This document shows, piece by piece, positions 35,722-44,825 of a DNA stretch of 64,000 nucleotides. The notes beneath the pieces are model-generated. The model saw only the letters and a program-made list of their open reading frames with translations, was not told where the DNA came from and ran no database searches. The stretch is from Rhizobium sp. Root1334 (lineage in GTDB: Bacteria; Pseudomonadota; Alphaproteobacteria; Rhizobiales; Rhizobiaceae): assembly GCF_001426665.1 (NCBI RefSeq), contig NZ_LMEY01000001.1:1205179-1269178 (forward strand), given 5' to 3'. A program made the position numbers and the translations under genes. Each line of letters begins with the position of its first letter. Within the stretch, counting starts at the first letter, position 1.

Positions 35722-37188
35722 TCAGTCCTTTTCCATCGCGTCGAGCGTCGCGGCCAGCCGTTTGTCCTCGTTAAAATAGCGGGCTCTATCCCAAAAATGC
35801 GGGCGGCCAATCCCTGTCGACTTGTGCCGGCCAATGATCTTGCCATTGGCGTCTTCGCCTTCCAGTTCGTATCGCATCAGGTCCTGCGTGATGATCACGT
35901 CACCTTCCATGCCGATCACTTCGGTAATGTGGGTGATGCGGCGGGAGCCATCACGCAGACGTGTGGCCTGAATAATGACATCGATGGAGCCGGCGATGAT
36001 TTCACGTACGGTCTTTGCCGGAAGCGTGAAGCCGCCCATGGCGATCATCGATTCCATACGGCTCAGGCATTCGCGCGGCGTGTTGGCGTGGATGGTACCC
36101 ATCGATCCGTCGTGACCGGTATTCATCGCCTGCAACAGGTCGAAGACTTCCGGTCCGCGGACTTCGCCGACGATGATGCGTTCGGGCCGCATACGCAGGC
36201 AGTTCTTGATCAGATCGCGCATGGTGATCTCGCCCTCGCCTTCGATGTTCGGCGGGCGGGTTTCAAGACGAACCACGTGCGGCTGCTGCAGCTGCAGTTC
36301 GGCCGTATCCTCGCAGGTGATAACGCGTTCTTCGAGATCGATATACCCGGTCAGGCAATTCAGAAGCGTTGTCTTGCCGGAGCCGGTACCCCCGGAGATA
36401 ACGATGTTGCAACGAACGCGGCCGATGATCTGGAGAAGAACGGCACCTTCCGGCGTGATGGCACCGAACTTGACCAACTGGTCGAGCTTCAGCTTGTCCT
36501 TCTTGAACTTGCGAATGGTGAGCGCCGTGCCGTCGATCGCAAGCGGCGGGGCGATGACGTTGACACGGGAACCGTCGGGCAAACGGGCATCGCAGATCGG
36601 CGAGGATTCATCGACGCGACGGCCAACCTGGGAGACGATACGCTGGCAGATCGACAAGAGCTGGGCATTATCGCGAAACCGCACCTCGGATTCGATCGTC
36701 TTGCCGTTCACTTCGATAAAGGTCTGGCCTGCGCCGTTGACCATGATATCGGCGATATCGTCGCGTGCCAGAAGCGGCTCCAGTGGACCGTAGCCGAGAA
36801 CGTCATTGCAGATATCCTCAAGCAGTTCCTCCTGCTCTGAGATCGACATCGCGAAGTTCTTGATCGTGATGATATCGTTGACGATATCGCGAATTTCTTC
36901 ACGTGCGCTCTCGTTGTCGAGCTTGGCGAGCTGCGAGAGGTCAATCGTATCGATCAGCGCCGAGAATACCTGGGACTTGGTATCGTAGTAATCCTCTGTG
37001 CGGGCGGCTTTCTTGCGGGCCGGCGGAGGAGCCGGCACCGCCCGACTGACAGGGATCGTTTCGCGAACGGGTTCGGCAAGCACCGGCGCGCTCGGACGCT
37101 CGGCAACCGCCACGGACGTGGCCGGTTGCATGGTGGAGCCTATGGATCCACCCTTTCCGAAGCCGTCGTTTCCTCGTTTACCAAACAT
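35722..37188 (-). CDS. cpaF: CpaF/TadA secretion ATPase
   Basis: A 488-residue VirB11/PulE-family hexameric ATPase that powers Flp pilus extension and retraction. It has a disordered, Pro/Ala-rich N-terminus (about residues 1-60), then Walker A in IVISGGTGSGKTTLLNCL, an Asp box VITCEDTAELQLQ and the Walker B region RMRPERIIVGEVRGPEVFDLLQAMNTGHDG with His box GSMGTIHAN. The neighbours cpaE (31 bp upstream) and tadB (downstream) are as in other Tad loci. Confidence 0.97.
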   Translation of the reverse strand: MFGKRGNDGFGKGGSIGSTMQPATSVAVAERPSAPVLAEPVRETIPVSRAVPAPPPARKKAARTEDYYDTKSQVFSALIDTIDLSQLAKLDNESAREEIRDIVNDIITIKNFAMSISEQEELLEDICNDVLGYGPLEPLLARDDIADIMVNGAGQTFIEVNGKTIESEVRFRDNAQLLSICQRIVSQVGRRVDESSPICDARLPDGSRVNVIAPPLAIDGTALTIRKFKKDKLKLDQLVKFGAITPEGAVLLQIIGRVRCNIVISGGTGSGKTTLLNCLTGYIDLEERVITCEDTAELQLQQPHVVRLETRPPNIEGEGEITMRDLIKNCLRMRPERIIVGEVRGPEVFDLLQAMNTGHDGSMGTIHANTPRECLSRMESMIAMGGFTLPAKTVREIIAGSIDVIIQATRLRDGSRRITHITEVIGMEGDVIITQDLMRYELEGEDANGKIIGRHKSTGIGRPHFWDRARYFNEDKRLAATLDAMEKD

Positions 37189-37219
37189 GTGCTCAATCCG
37201 GTTTCCGTTTGACTGTCAG

Positions 37220-38509
37220 TTACTTGCGCCCAAGCATCCCGAGAACTTTGCCAAGGCCACCCTTCTTGGCTTTCTTGGCTGTTGCCCTACCCGTCAGGAG
37301 ATGGGCAAGCTGCGAGAAGGTCTCGGCCGTCGGTGCTTTCTTGTCGATCTCGGCAATCATCCGGCCGCTATTGGCGGCATTACCAAACAGGACGACGTCG
37401 AACGGAATGATCGCAACCGGCTCGACTTCAAGGGAATCGCAGAAATCGTTCGGCGATATTTCGGGTCGCTTCGGCAGTCCGACCTGATTGAGCACCAGAT
37501 GCGGCATCTTGTCGTTCGGCCGGATCTTCTTCAGCGAATCGAACAGGTTCTTGGCATTGCGCAGGTTGGCGAGATCAGGCACTGCGGTGATTACCACCTC
37601 GTCCGCCTCCGCCAGCACCGTGCGGGTCCAATCAGACCATTGATGCGGTACATCGAGCACGGAGACCGGAGCATTGCGCAACAGGATTTCCATCAACGGC
37701 TGGAAGGCCGTCGCGTCGAAATCATAGGGCCGATCAAGCATTGACGGCGCTGCAAGCAGCGATAGCCGCTCGGAGCATTTCGTCAAAAGCCGGTCGAGAA
37801 ACATTTCGTCGAGCCGTTCCGGAGAAAAGACTGCTTCGGAGATACCTTGCGGCGGATCCTGATCGAAATTGATATTGGCGGTGCCGTACGGCAGGTCGAG
37901 ATCGGCCAGAACCACCTCGGTGGAAAACAGGTTGGAGATACCCCAGGCGCAATTATGCGCCAGCGTCGAGGACCCCACGCCGCCCTTGGCGCCGATAAAG
38001 GCAATGCTGCGGCCCAACGGTTCGGCTTCCGGATCGACGAAGATTCCCGCGATGGCACCAAGCACGTCGGACATGACCACCGGTGAAACGATATATTCGG
38101 AGATGCCGTTGCGGATCAGGTCGCGGTAAAGCGGGATATCGTTGTAAAGGCCGATGATGATGACTTTGGTGCTGGGGTCGCAGACCGCGGCAAGCGGTGC
38201 CAGCTCCTGCATCAGCGAGCGCGGTTCGGCTGACGTTTCAATGATAATCAGGTTGGGTGTCGGTGTCGCGGAGAACATGTTGGCAGCAGCGGCGATCGAA
38301 CCGCTGTTGACCCTGAAGGTGACCTTGCTCATCCGCCGGTCCTGGCCGCACCGTTCCATCATCCGCTGCAAAGCCTCGGTCTCGCAGAAAGCATGGACAG
38401 ATATCCGCGGGAGCGGCCGCAGGTGATCGACATCACTCGGGCGAACGGCATCGGAAAAGCCATCCGGTTCACCCGAGGCTGTTTCAATCTTGTAGTCAAT
38501 CGTGCTCAT
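37220..38509 (-). CDS. cpaE: CpaE/TadZ: ParA-like pilus localisation ATPase
   Basis: A 429-residue protein. Residues about 45-160 resemble a degenerate receiver-like domain (VIIIGLYNDIPLYRDLIRNGISEYI), and the rest is a MinD/ParA-type ATPase with a modified Walker A, FIGAKGGVGSSTLAHN, and DLDLPYGTANINFDQDP. It places the Tad apparatus at the cell pole in relatives. It ends in a basic tail (KKAKKGGLGKVLGMLGRK). Confidence 0.95.
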   Translation of the reverse strand: MSTIDYKIETASGEPDGFSDAVRPSDVDHLRPLPRISVHAFCETEALQRMMERCGQDRRMSKVTFRVNSGSIAAAANMFSATPTPNLIIIETSAEPRSLMQELAPLAAVCDPSTKVIIIGLYNDIPLYRDLIRNGISEYIVSPVVMSDVLGAIAGIFVDPEAEPLGRSIAFIGAKGGVGSSTLAHNCAWGISNLFSTEVVLADLDLPYGTANINFDQDPPQGISEAVFSPERLDEMFLDRLLTKCSERLSLLAAPSMLDRPYDFDATAFQPLMEILLRNAPVSVLDVPHQWSDWTRTVLAEADEVVITAVPDLANLRNAKNLFDSLKKIRPNDKMPHLVLNQVGLPKRPEISPNDFCDSLEVEPVAIIPFDVVLFGNAANSGRMIAEIDKKAPTAETFSQLAHLLTGRATAKKAKKGGLGKVLGMLGRK

Positions 38510-38539
38510 CGTTCTATCCCGTCAAACCGGCCGGACGCG

Positions 38540-39295
38540 TCAGTTGAAGTTGATCGTAGTGCCGCCATCGTCACCACTGTCGATGCCGCGATAGTCCTTG
38601 ATCACCTGACCGCGCTGTACCGCATCGATCGGCGACATGGCGCGCGGACCGAGGAGATCCAGCGGATTGGAAATCTGTGCCGCGAGGTTAGCCTGGCTGG
38701 CGCAACCGAAGTTCTCGTAATTCTTGTTCTCGATCGTGTTGACGACCAGATCCTTCGGCCAGTTGCCACAGGGCGCGGTCTTTGCGGTAATCGCCGTATA
38801 GCTCAGCCGCACCGGTGCCGCATCGCCATAGGGCTCGGCCTGATAAGTGACCTCGACCAACCGGTTGGCAGGCACTCCAGCCCCGACCAGAGCGCCTCGG
38901 ATATCCTTGCGCAGCGATGATGCAGCCTCGGCGTTTGCGGACCCACGCGGCACCAGGATCTGAACCGTGCCCGTAGAGGAATTGGTATAACTCTGCGCGA
39001 AGCCGCGGATGACGTCGCGTGCACCGGCTGTCAGGCGCCTGTCGCTGGACCCCACCGGCACATCGATTGCATGCTCGGCTTCGGCGATCACGATCGGGTG
39101 GCGTGTCCGGTAATCGTCAGGCAGGGCACCCGTGGACATGTTGTCACGGTTGGCGCAGCCGGCAAGGCTGGTTCCGGCAACCAGCAGGGCGCCAATGGTT
39201 ATCAGGCGTGCGAGGCGGGCCGGGCGTGCAAAAATGTTTGGCCGCATGATCGTGTGCCTTTTCATATCGCGGTTCAGGATGATCTTCGTTGTCAT
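38540..39295 (-). CDS. cpaD: CpaD pilus-assembly lipoprotein
   Basis: A 251-residue protein with a signal and lipobox (GTSLAGCANR). Features of the CpaD family are the DDYRTRHPIVIAEAEHAIDVPVG segment and the cysteine-bearing CGNWPKDLVVNTIENKNYENFGCASQANLAAQISNPLDLLGPR. It is thought to act with the secretin at the outer membrane. ATG 39295 with GGAG upstream is preferred to the GTG at 39307; a further ATG at 39265 is possible. It lies between cpaC and cpaE. Confidence 0.93.
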   Translation of the reverse strand: MTTKIILNRDMKRHTIMRPNIFARPARLARLITIGALLVAGTSLAGCANRDNMSTGALPDDYRTRHPIVIAEAEHAIDVPVGSSDRRLTAGARDVIRGFAQSYTNSSTGTVQILVPRGSANAEAASSLRKDIRGALVGAGVPANRLVEVTYQAEPYGDAAPVRLSYTAITAKTAPCGNWPKDLVVNTIENKNYENFGCASQANLAAQISNPLDLLGPRAMSPIDAVQRGQVIKDYRGIDSGDDGGTTINFN

Positions 39296-39307
39296 GTCCG
39301 CTCCCAC

Positions 39308-40852
39308 CTACTTGTAAATGAAGCCGACATTGCCGTGATACTGCCCGGTGGGGGCTGCCTGGCGGGTGCCGTAGATACGATTGACTTCGCCGAGAAACGC
39401 GCTCGACAGATCGTCGGTCGGATTGAAATTGTCATCCGGGCGCGACAGGTCGCCGCGCGCGACCGGTTGGACCAGATAAGGCGTCGCGATGATGACGAGT
39501 TCCGTTTCGTTGCGGACGAAATCCTTCGAGCGGAACAGCGTGCCGAAAATCGGAATCTTCGAAACGCCTGGCAGGCCCGACATCGCCTGACGAATATCGT
39601 CCTGGACAAGACCACCGATAACGATGGAGCCGCCGGAAGGAAGCTCGACGCTGGTGGATGCCTTGCGGCGGCGGATCGACATATAGGTCTGGCCGGGGAC
39701 ATTGACCGCGTTGCCGTTGACGACCGATCCCTCGAATGTCGGCTCCGAAACCTCGGTTGCAATTTCCAGACTGATGCGGCCCGGCCCCAGAACGACCGGC
39801 GTGAAATCCAGGCCAATGCCATACTCGACGGTTTCGACGGTTCGGCTAAGGGTACCCTCATCATCGATTTCCTGCTCGGACGGCAGACGATATTCGCCAC
39901 CGACGGAGAAACTGGCCTTCTTGCCGGAAATCGCCGTGAGGCTTGGCTCTGCCAGCGTTCGCATTACGCCAGCCTGCTCCATCGCATTGAAATAACTGGT
40001 AAAGCCCATAGATCCGGAACCGATGGAACCGCTGATCTGCGAGGCGAAAGCGTTGACCGCGTTGCCGAGATTCGCCGGATTGCGGAAAGTGATGCCGTTG
40101 CCGCTGGTCGAACTCTTGATCGAGCCGCTAAAGCCAAGCTGCTTGAGCACCTGGCGGGAAACTTCCGCCACCGTAACCTTGAGCATCACCTGGTCTTCAC
40201 CATCGATCCGGAGAAGATTGACGATCTGCGAAATCTGACGGCGCTCGGCAAAGATGTCGGCGTCGCCATTGTTGCCCTGTGCGGTGATATTGCGCGTCGT
40301 TGCCTCACCGCCTTTGATGAAGGCCTGCGCAAGCTCCTCGACGCGCGTGGAATCCAATGGCGTACGAACCGTGCCCGTCAGAACGATGTTGTCGGAGATG
40401 ATTTCGACCTTGATGTCGGAATCCGGCAGGAAGCGGCGGAGGTTGGCTTCAAGGCCGGAAATATCACGCTCGACTTCCAGGTCGAGGCTGACAATTTCCT
40501 CGCCACCCGGACCGAATACGAAAATATTGGTCTGGCCGACCATCTTTCCGAACAGATAGATGCGGCGCGAGCTTCGTGTCACGGCATCCGCCAGCGCCGG
40601 ATCGGCGACAAGGATGTCGTGCGCGTCGGTCGGCAGATCGACGACAACAGCCTTGTTCAGCCCCAGCTTGATGGTTTTCTTGACCCCTGGTCCACTATCG
40701 ACGATGCGTACAAGCGACTGCGACGCTGCTTCCGCAACGAAGGTTCCAGCTGGCATGCCTGAAAAAGCAAGGCAAAAGGCCAACCCACCTGCGACAGAGC
40801 TCCGAAATTTGTTTCCGATCCGCTTCACGTTCCGCTCCCGCTCACACATCAT
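39308..40852 (-). CDS. cpaC: CpaC/RcpA secretin of the Tad pilus
   Basis: A 514-residue outer-membrane secretin. After a signal peptide (SSVAGGLAFCLAFSGMPAGTFVAEA) it has the pilus N-domain (LGLNKAVVVDLPTDAHDILVADPALADAVTRSSRRIYLFGKMVGQTNIFVFG), a BON-like domain and the secretin core ending in VELPSGGSIVIGGLVQDD. ATG 40852 overlaps the cpaB stop (ATGA). A GTG nine codons in (40828), behind a GGGAG site, would give a more typical MKR... signal start. Confidence 0.95.
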   Translation of the reverse strand: MMCERERNVKRIGNKFRSSVAGGLAFCLAFSGMPAGTFVAEAASQSLVRIVDSGPGVKKTIKLGLNKAVVVDLPTDAHDILVADPALADAVTRSSRRIYLFGKMVGQTNIFVFGPGGEEIVSLDLEVERDISGLEANLRRFLPDSDIKVEIISDNIVLTGTVRTPLDSTRVEELAQAFIKGGEATTRNITAQGNNGDADIFAERRQISQIVNLLRIDGEDQVMLKVTVAEVSRQVLKQLGFSGSIKSSTSGNGITFRNPANLGNAVNAFASQISGSIGSGSMGFTSYFNAMEQAGVMRTLAEPSLTAISGKKASFSVGGEYRLPSEQEIDDEGTLSRTVETVEYGIGLDFTPVVLGPGRISLEIATEVSEPTFEGSVVNGNAVNVPGQTYMSIRRRKASTSVELPSGGSIVIGGLVQDDIRQAMSGLPGVSKIPIFGTLFRSKDFVRNETELVIIATPYLVQPVARGDLSRPDDNFNPTDDLSSAFLGEVNRIYGTRQAAPTGQYHGNVGFIYK

Positions 40853-41661
40853 TTCGCTTGAACCATGGATGAGCTGTCATCGCTCTTGACGATAGAGCCC
40901 GACTTGATGACCTGAATTGAGGGCCGTCCGTCACCGCTCAGCAGATAATCAGCCCCGATCGTATCCGGCTCCTGTGCATCGGCGACGCTGCGCAACACCA
41001 GCGACAGGCGTTCTGCCATCTGCTGGGCGACCGTCATGACCTTCGACTGATCCGGTGTCAGTTCCAGCGTCGCGGTCGTCCCGACGACTGACTTGGAGCC
41101 ATCTTCCTTTTCCTCGACCTGCTGATCGATGGCGAGAACGCGGACGTTGCTGAGAACGGTTTCGGTTAGGAAATTGTCGTCATTCTTGCGCACCATGATG
41201 ACGTCGACGCGGTCGTTCGGCAGAATGAACCCGCCGGCGCCGGTCGCTACGGTAATTTCGGTTGCAACAGCGCGCTTGCCGGCCGGCAGCAGCGACGACA
41301 TGATCCGGCTCGACGAATCCGCGATCTTTTCCTGCCGCACCGGCTCACCGTTAAAAATCGGCAAGCGGACAACGACGCCCTGGAGATCAGTGACAGCGTT
41401 CGGACGAAGCTCTTCGGTGATCAGGCCTTCGACGACACCGTTTTTGGGCCAGGAAATCCAGCGCACGGCATCCGGATCGAGCCTCGATCCCACGGGCAGG
41501 CTCTTGCTGGCCACCAGAACGTTGACGGTCGGCTCGCGCTCGATCACCGGCGCGGCTCGGCTGACCACGGTCTTGCCGCTGGTCAGCTTGAGTGCCAGGA
41601 ACCCGGCCAGTCCTGCCGATGCGACAGCCACTGCCAGAATAATAACGCGCACCGGTTTCAT
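40849..41661 (-). CDS. cpaB: CpaB/RcpC pilus-assembly protein
   Basis: A 270-residue protein with an N-terminal membrane anchor (VIILAVAVASAGLAGFLALKL), a SAF/antifreeze-like domain (VLVASKSLPVGSRLDPDAVRWISWPKNG) and a RcpC/CpaB core with RVDVIMVRKND. It is believed to contact the secretin and the periplasmic pilus. It is the first gene of the cpaB-tadC series; the promoter should lie in 41662-41838. Confidence 0.95.
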   Translation of the reverse strand: MKPVRVIILAVAVASAGLAGFLALKLTSGKTVVSRAAPVIEREPTVNVLVASKSLPVGSRLDPDAVRWISWPKNGVVEGLITEELRPNAVTDLQGVVVRLPIFNGEPVRQEKIADSSSRIMSSLLPAGKRAVATEITVATGAGGFILPNDRVDVIMVRKNDDNFLTETVLSNVRVLAIDQQVEEKEDGSKSVVGTTATLELTPDQSKVMTVAQQMAERLSLVLRSVADAQEPDTIGADYLLSGDGRPSIQVIKSGSIVKSDDSSSMVQAK

Positions 41662-41722
41662 GATCTTTCCCTGCAGCCCGAGAATATGCCCGCCGCAGAT
41701 TGATCAGGAATTGGTGTAATTA

Positions 41723-41754
41723 TGGTTAACGGACCACTTACATTCGTGGTTAAC
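41723..41754. repeat. Direct repeat of TGGTTAAC upstream of cpaB
   Basis: TGGTTAAC occurs at 41723-41730 and 41747-41754, 24 bp apart, in the 177-bp gap before cpaB. This may be a regulator site; no identity can be assigned. Confidence 0.35.
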
Positions 41755-41838
41755 AAATGGTTCGCCTCAAAAAGGCGCAAAAATCATTTCAGATGTACCG
41801 CGAAGCGGACACCACCGGTTCAGAATGAAACGAAGAGA

Positions 41839-42351
41839 TTAATGCAACCGGGCAAGCGCGGCCATCATCAGCGGCGATGACGGATAGGCAAGGAAGCCCC
41901 CCAACCCGATGGCTATGCCATAGGGAATCTTCTTGGCTGTGAACAGCAAATGCGGAACCGGAAGCCCGGACGCCAGGATCGTATTTTCGCGGCCGCGCAA
42001 CATCAGGATCAGGATTGTCAAAACACCGCCGAAGAACGACACATAAACGAGAAACTCAATCAGCGAAAAATTGAGGCCGAACCAGACAGCGCTTGCCGTC
42101 AAGAGCTTGGCATCGCCACCACCCATGGTGTTCATAGCAAACAGGGCGAAGCACACGGCGAAAACGATCAGGCCGGCTGCCAGATGCATGCCGATCACCG
42201 GCAGGCTAAGCCCCGCAAGAGGCGCGACAAGCACAAATGCACCCAACAGGATTGCCGGCACCCGGTTCGGGATCGTCATAGTCAGCAGATCGCAGATGGC
42301 TGCGATAGCCAGGCAAAGCGGCACGATTACAAAAATAATAGCCTGTGCCAT
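41839..42351 (-). CDS. cpaA: CpaA/TadV prepilin peptidase
   Basis: A 170-residue polytopic membrane aspartic protease (A24 family) that cleaves the Flp prepilin and TadE-type pseudopilins. The catalytic aspartates are in IAAICDLLTMTIPNRV near residue 20 and MGGGDAKLLTASAVWFG near residue 70 (the GxGD-type motif). ATG 42351 follows GGAG; a TTG at 42363 is ignored. It sits between the pilin gene and cpaB. Confidence 0.95.
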   Translation of the reverse strand: MAQAIIFVIVPLCLAIAAICDLLTMTIPNRVPAILLGAFVLVAPLAGLSLPVIGMHLAAGLIVFAVCFALFAMNTMGGGDAKLLTASAVWFGLNFSLIEFLVYVSFFGGVLTILILMLRGRENTILASGLPVPHLLFTAKKIPYGIAIGLGGFLAYPSSPLMMAALARLH

Positions 42352-42441
42352 CCCGCTCTCCAAATTGCTGATTTCAATCTACGCTACTGCACTTAAAAAA
42401 GTTGAAACAACGCTGCGAAAGAACATTCATGCAGCCGCAAT

Positions 42442-42471
42442 AAAAAAGCCGCTTCCACCGGGAGCGGCTTT
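42442..42471 (-). terminator. Terminator after the Flp pilin gene
   Basis: AAAGCCGCT and AGCGGCTTT form a 9-bp stem with a nine-base loop, and the minus-strand product ends in U6. It would limit read-through from the abundant pilin message into cpaA, 25 bp after the pilin stop. Confidence 0.85.
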
Positions 42472-42495
42472 CTCAAAATCAAACTATTTAAAGCG

Positions 42496-42675
42496 TTACG
42501 ACGGCTGATTGTTTTCCAGTGTGGTTTTCAAGCCTTCGAAGGTCGTGTTCAACTGCGAGCCAAGCGCCCCTGCGCCGGCGATCAGGGCAACAGAGATGAG
42601 GGCAGCGATCAGGCCGTATTCGATCGCGGTCGCGCCGGACTCATCCTTCATGAAACGTGCGAAAGTCTTGGTCAT
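42496..42675 (-). CDS. pilA: Flp/Fap-type pilin subunit
   Basis: A 59-residue protein read directly from the sequence: a short basic leader MTKTFARFMKDESG is followed by the Flp motif ATAIEYGLIAALISVAL, then LIAGAGALGSQLNTTFEGL and a polar tail. The cleavage by CpaA is expected after the glycine at position 14, with glutamate and tyrosine five and six residues into the mature part (the Flp 'EY' pair). It is the structural pilus subunit. A GGAGAGATACC site precedes ATG 42675, and a terminator separates it from cpaA. Confidence 0.95.
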   Translation of the reverse strand: MTKTFARFMKDESGATAIEYGLIAALISVALIAGAGALGSQLNTTFEGLKTTLENNQPS

Positions 42676-42982
42676 GGTATCTCTCCTACTTCACTTGTTT
42701 GTTCAGCACTTCCGCCAACTGTTTCCGTTGATCGGATGAGCAGAACCTACAGAGCGTGAATTTCAATTCGCTTAAAGAAAAGAGTTACCGTCGCGTTAAC
42801 AGTTGACACCCGGTTTCATGGTGAAAAATCCAATAACCCAAAGTATAAAATGCCAGCTCTCTCCAGCTTCCCTCGTTGCTTGAGCATGATGTGCACTTTT
42901 GAGTGTCACCGACAACATCGATTTAACGCTTCATTCACCAAACCATAGGATGCTTGGGAAATCACATCGTCAGGAAAAAGCC
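42676..42982. other. Divergent regulatory region between pilA and a pilus N-domain gene
   Basis: This is 307 bp with no supported gene; it is AT-richer than its surroundings. It must hold the pilA promoter on minus and that of the 141-aa pilus protein on plus. A CtrA-like site is at 42785-42799. TTGACA at 42803-42808 has no -10 at a usable distance. Confidence 0.5.
42785..42799. promoter_or_regulatory. CtrA-like site upstream of pilA
   Basis: TTAC-CGTCGCG-TTAA has one mismatch to the CtrA site TTAA-N7-TTAA. CtrA activates the pilin gene in Caulobacter. It lies 110-124 bp upstream of the pilA start, rather distant, so it is only a candidate. Confidence 0.35.
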
Positions 42983-43408
42983 ATGAAATTGCAAAACACA
43001 GCCATCAGCGTGCGGTTGCTGACTGCGGCCCTCGCAATTCCGGCTTTTATCGGTTCATTTTTGGCGCCTCCGGCGACCGCAGCCGACGAGATGCTGAATG
43101 TCTTCATGAATCAGGCGCGTGTACTTAAGCTCGACCGGCCAGTCAGCAAGGTCATCATCGGCAATTCCGATGTCGCCGATGCCACTGTAGCGGATGCGAA
43201 AACCATCGTTCTGACAGGGCGCTCTTTCGGAACGACGAACCTTGTCATTCTCGATACGGATGGAAATGCGATCGTCGACGAGCGCATTCTGGTTTCAATC
43301 GACGAAGGCAATACGGTGCGTGTCTATCGCCAGACGGTCCGCTCGGTACTTTCCTGCACACCCAATTGCGAAGAGCACGCAACGCAAAAGACAACGGTTG
43401 CAAACTGA
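42983..43408 (+). CDS. Secreted pilus-assembly N-domain protein (stand-alone secretin-like N domain)
   Basis: A 141-residue protein with a signal peptide (SVRLLTAALAIPAFIGSFLAPPATAA) and a domain LDRPVSKVIIGNSDVADATVADAKTIVLTGRSFGTTNLVILDTDGNAIVDERILVSI that matches the N-terminal pilus domain of CpaC (compare LPTDAHDILVADPALADA...LFGKMVGQTNIFVFG in cpaC). It lacks the secretin barrel. The C-terminus has two cysteines (SCTPNCEE). It probably acts with the Tad secretin in the periplasm. ATG 42983 with AGGAAAA is chosen over 42899. Confidence 0.85.
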   Translation: MKLQNTAISVRLLTAALAIPAFIGSFLAPPATAADEMLNVFMNQARVLKLDRPVSKVIIGNSDVADATVADAKTIVLTGRSFGTTNLVILDTDGNAIVDERILVSIDEGNTVRVYRQTVRSVLSCTPNCEEHATQKTTVAN

Positions 43409-43609
43409 AGGCCAGTATCTGCAAGTGGCGCATACAACGATGAGCGCCAGGGGCAACGGCATGAACGCCGTAACCGGGGGTAAGATCTGGCCGCCAATCC
43501 TTATCATCCGGTAAGGGTTTCCATTCAAATTATTCTCACCATTGCATACGAAATATCAACAGTCGCTTCCTAATATGCCTCATCGTATGGCGCATTGCGG
43601 AATGGCGAA

Positions 43610-44221
43610 ATGTTCAACAACCATGGTGAAGAGACTGCGGCTGGTCAGATTGACGGCTCTAGGCGCACCCGCGGCCCGCTGCGGCGTTTATTCAAAGATA
43701 AGTCCGGCACATCGGCGATTGAATTCGCCCTTCTCGCCTTGCCATTCATGATGGTCATCTTCGCCTCGCTTGAGACATTTACGGCGTTCACGGCCGAACA
43801 ACTCCTCGCCAATGCGACCGAAAACATGGCCCGCAAGGTGCGAACCGGCCAGATTACCGCCACCAACACCACCAAAGAAGATTTCCGCAAAGCCTTCTGC
43901 GCCGAGATTTCGGTGATCATGACCTGCTCGGCGACCGAGGCTAAGACGCCGTCAAAACTGTTCATTGATGTGCGAAGCTTTGCGGATTTCTCCAAAATTC
44001 CGAACGCTCTCCCGCGAAAGAACGGCGATCTCGACACATCCGGCTTCCAGTTTACACCGGGTGGGCCGACGACAATCACTATCGTCCGTGCCTATTATCG
44101 CTGGGAAGTCATCACCGATCTCGTCCGCCCCTACATCACCAATTTACGCCCCGCCGGAACCAGTATGCCGAACGACTACCTGATGGTGGCAACATCGGCC
44201 TTCCGCACCGAAAGCTACTGA
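43610..44221 (+). CDS. TadE-like pseudopilin 1
   Basis: A 203-residue protein with a TadE signature: a basic leader ending DKSGTSAIEFALLALPFMMVIFASLETF, a single N-terminal helix with the glutamate five residues into the processed part, and a large periplasmic domain with two cysteines (FCAEISVIMTCS). CpaA probably processes it. The start at 43610 (MFNNHGEE) is used; the leader is long for the family. It is 10 bp before the second TadE-like gene. Confidence 0.9.
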   Translation: MFNNHGEETAAGQIDGSRRTRGPLRRLFKDKSGTSAIEFALLALPFMMVIFASLETFTAFTAEQLLANATENMARKVRTGQITATNTTKEDFRKAFCAEISVIMTCSATEAKTPSKLFIDVRSFADFSKIPNALPRKNGDLDTSGFQFTPGGPTTITIVRAYYRWEVITDLVRPYITNLRPAGTSMPNDYLMVATSAFRTESY

Positions 44222-44231
44222 GGAGCAGGCC

Positions 44232-44825
44232 ATGCGTTACCATAAGGCATTGTTCTGCTGGAAACTGGAGGCCTTCAGGGCGCTTTGGCGAGACCGGAAG
44301 GGAACCGGTGCAATCGAATTCGCGATCATCGCGCCGTTGTTGATCATGGCCTATATCGGTTGCTTCGAAATCTCGGTCGGCTTTAATGTCTCCCGGAAAG
44401 TGGCGCGCGCCTCAAGCACCGTGGCCGACGTGCTGACTCAAATGCCAAGCGTCGACAAAACCACTCTCGAGGGCATGAAAGCCGTCGCGAATAGCGTCAT
44501 GTCTCCTTTTGGAATGGCCAATTACAAACTGAAAATGACTGGTATCAAGATGACCGGCCCCGGCGTCGGCAAAGTGGCCTGGTCTTATGATCAGGCGGGC
44601 ACTGCCCCTTACAAGAAGGACTCTGTCGTCACCATGCCGAGCGATATCTCTGCCGTAGATACCTTTATCGTGCGATCGGAACTGGTCGTTCCACATGAGA
44701 TCCTGCTCTTTGCACCGGGGCTCTCCGCAAGCGCGGTCAATAGCATCGATATTTCCAGCACCGCCTATTTCCGCCAGCGCGTCGGTGCCGAGATAACATG
44801 CGGCGATTGCCCGGTCTTCAAGTAA
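44232..44825 (+). CDS. TadE-like pseudopilin 2
   Basis: A 197-residue protein with the same architecture: leader ending DRKGTGAIEFAIIAPLLIMAYIGCFEISVGF, then a periplasmic domain ending in a CGDC pair (EITCGDCPVF). It is a second minor pseudopilin (TadE/TadF) of the Flp system. The larger TadG-type pseudopilin with a vWA domain is not found next to it. Confidence 0.9.
   Translation: MRYHKALFCWKLEAFRALWRDRKGTGAIEFAIIAPLLIMAYIGCFEISVGFNVSRKVARASSTVADVLTQMPSVDKTTLEGMKAVANSVMSPFGMANYKLKMTGIKMTGPGVGKVAWSYDQAGTAPYKKDSVVTMPSDISAVDTFIVRSELVVPHEILLFAPGLSASAVNSIDISSTAYFRQRVGAEITCGDCPVFK

Noticed and set aside
39071-40762. Open frame of 563 codons on the plus strand inside cpaC/cpaD
   Set aside because: It spans the antisense of two well-supported Tad genes and shows no family resemblance.
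42803-42849. TTGACA plus TATAAA as a promoter before the pilus N-domain gene
   Set aside because: The two elements are about 35 bp apart, too far for a sigma-70 promoter.
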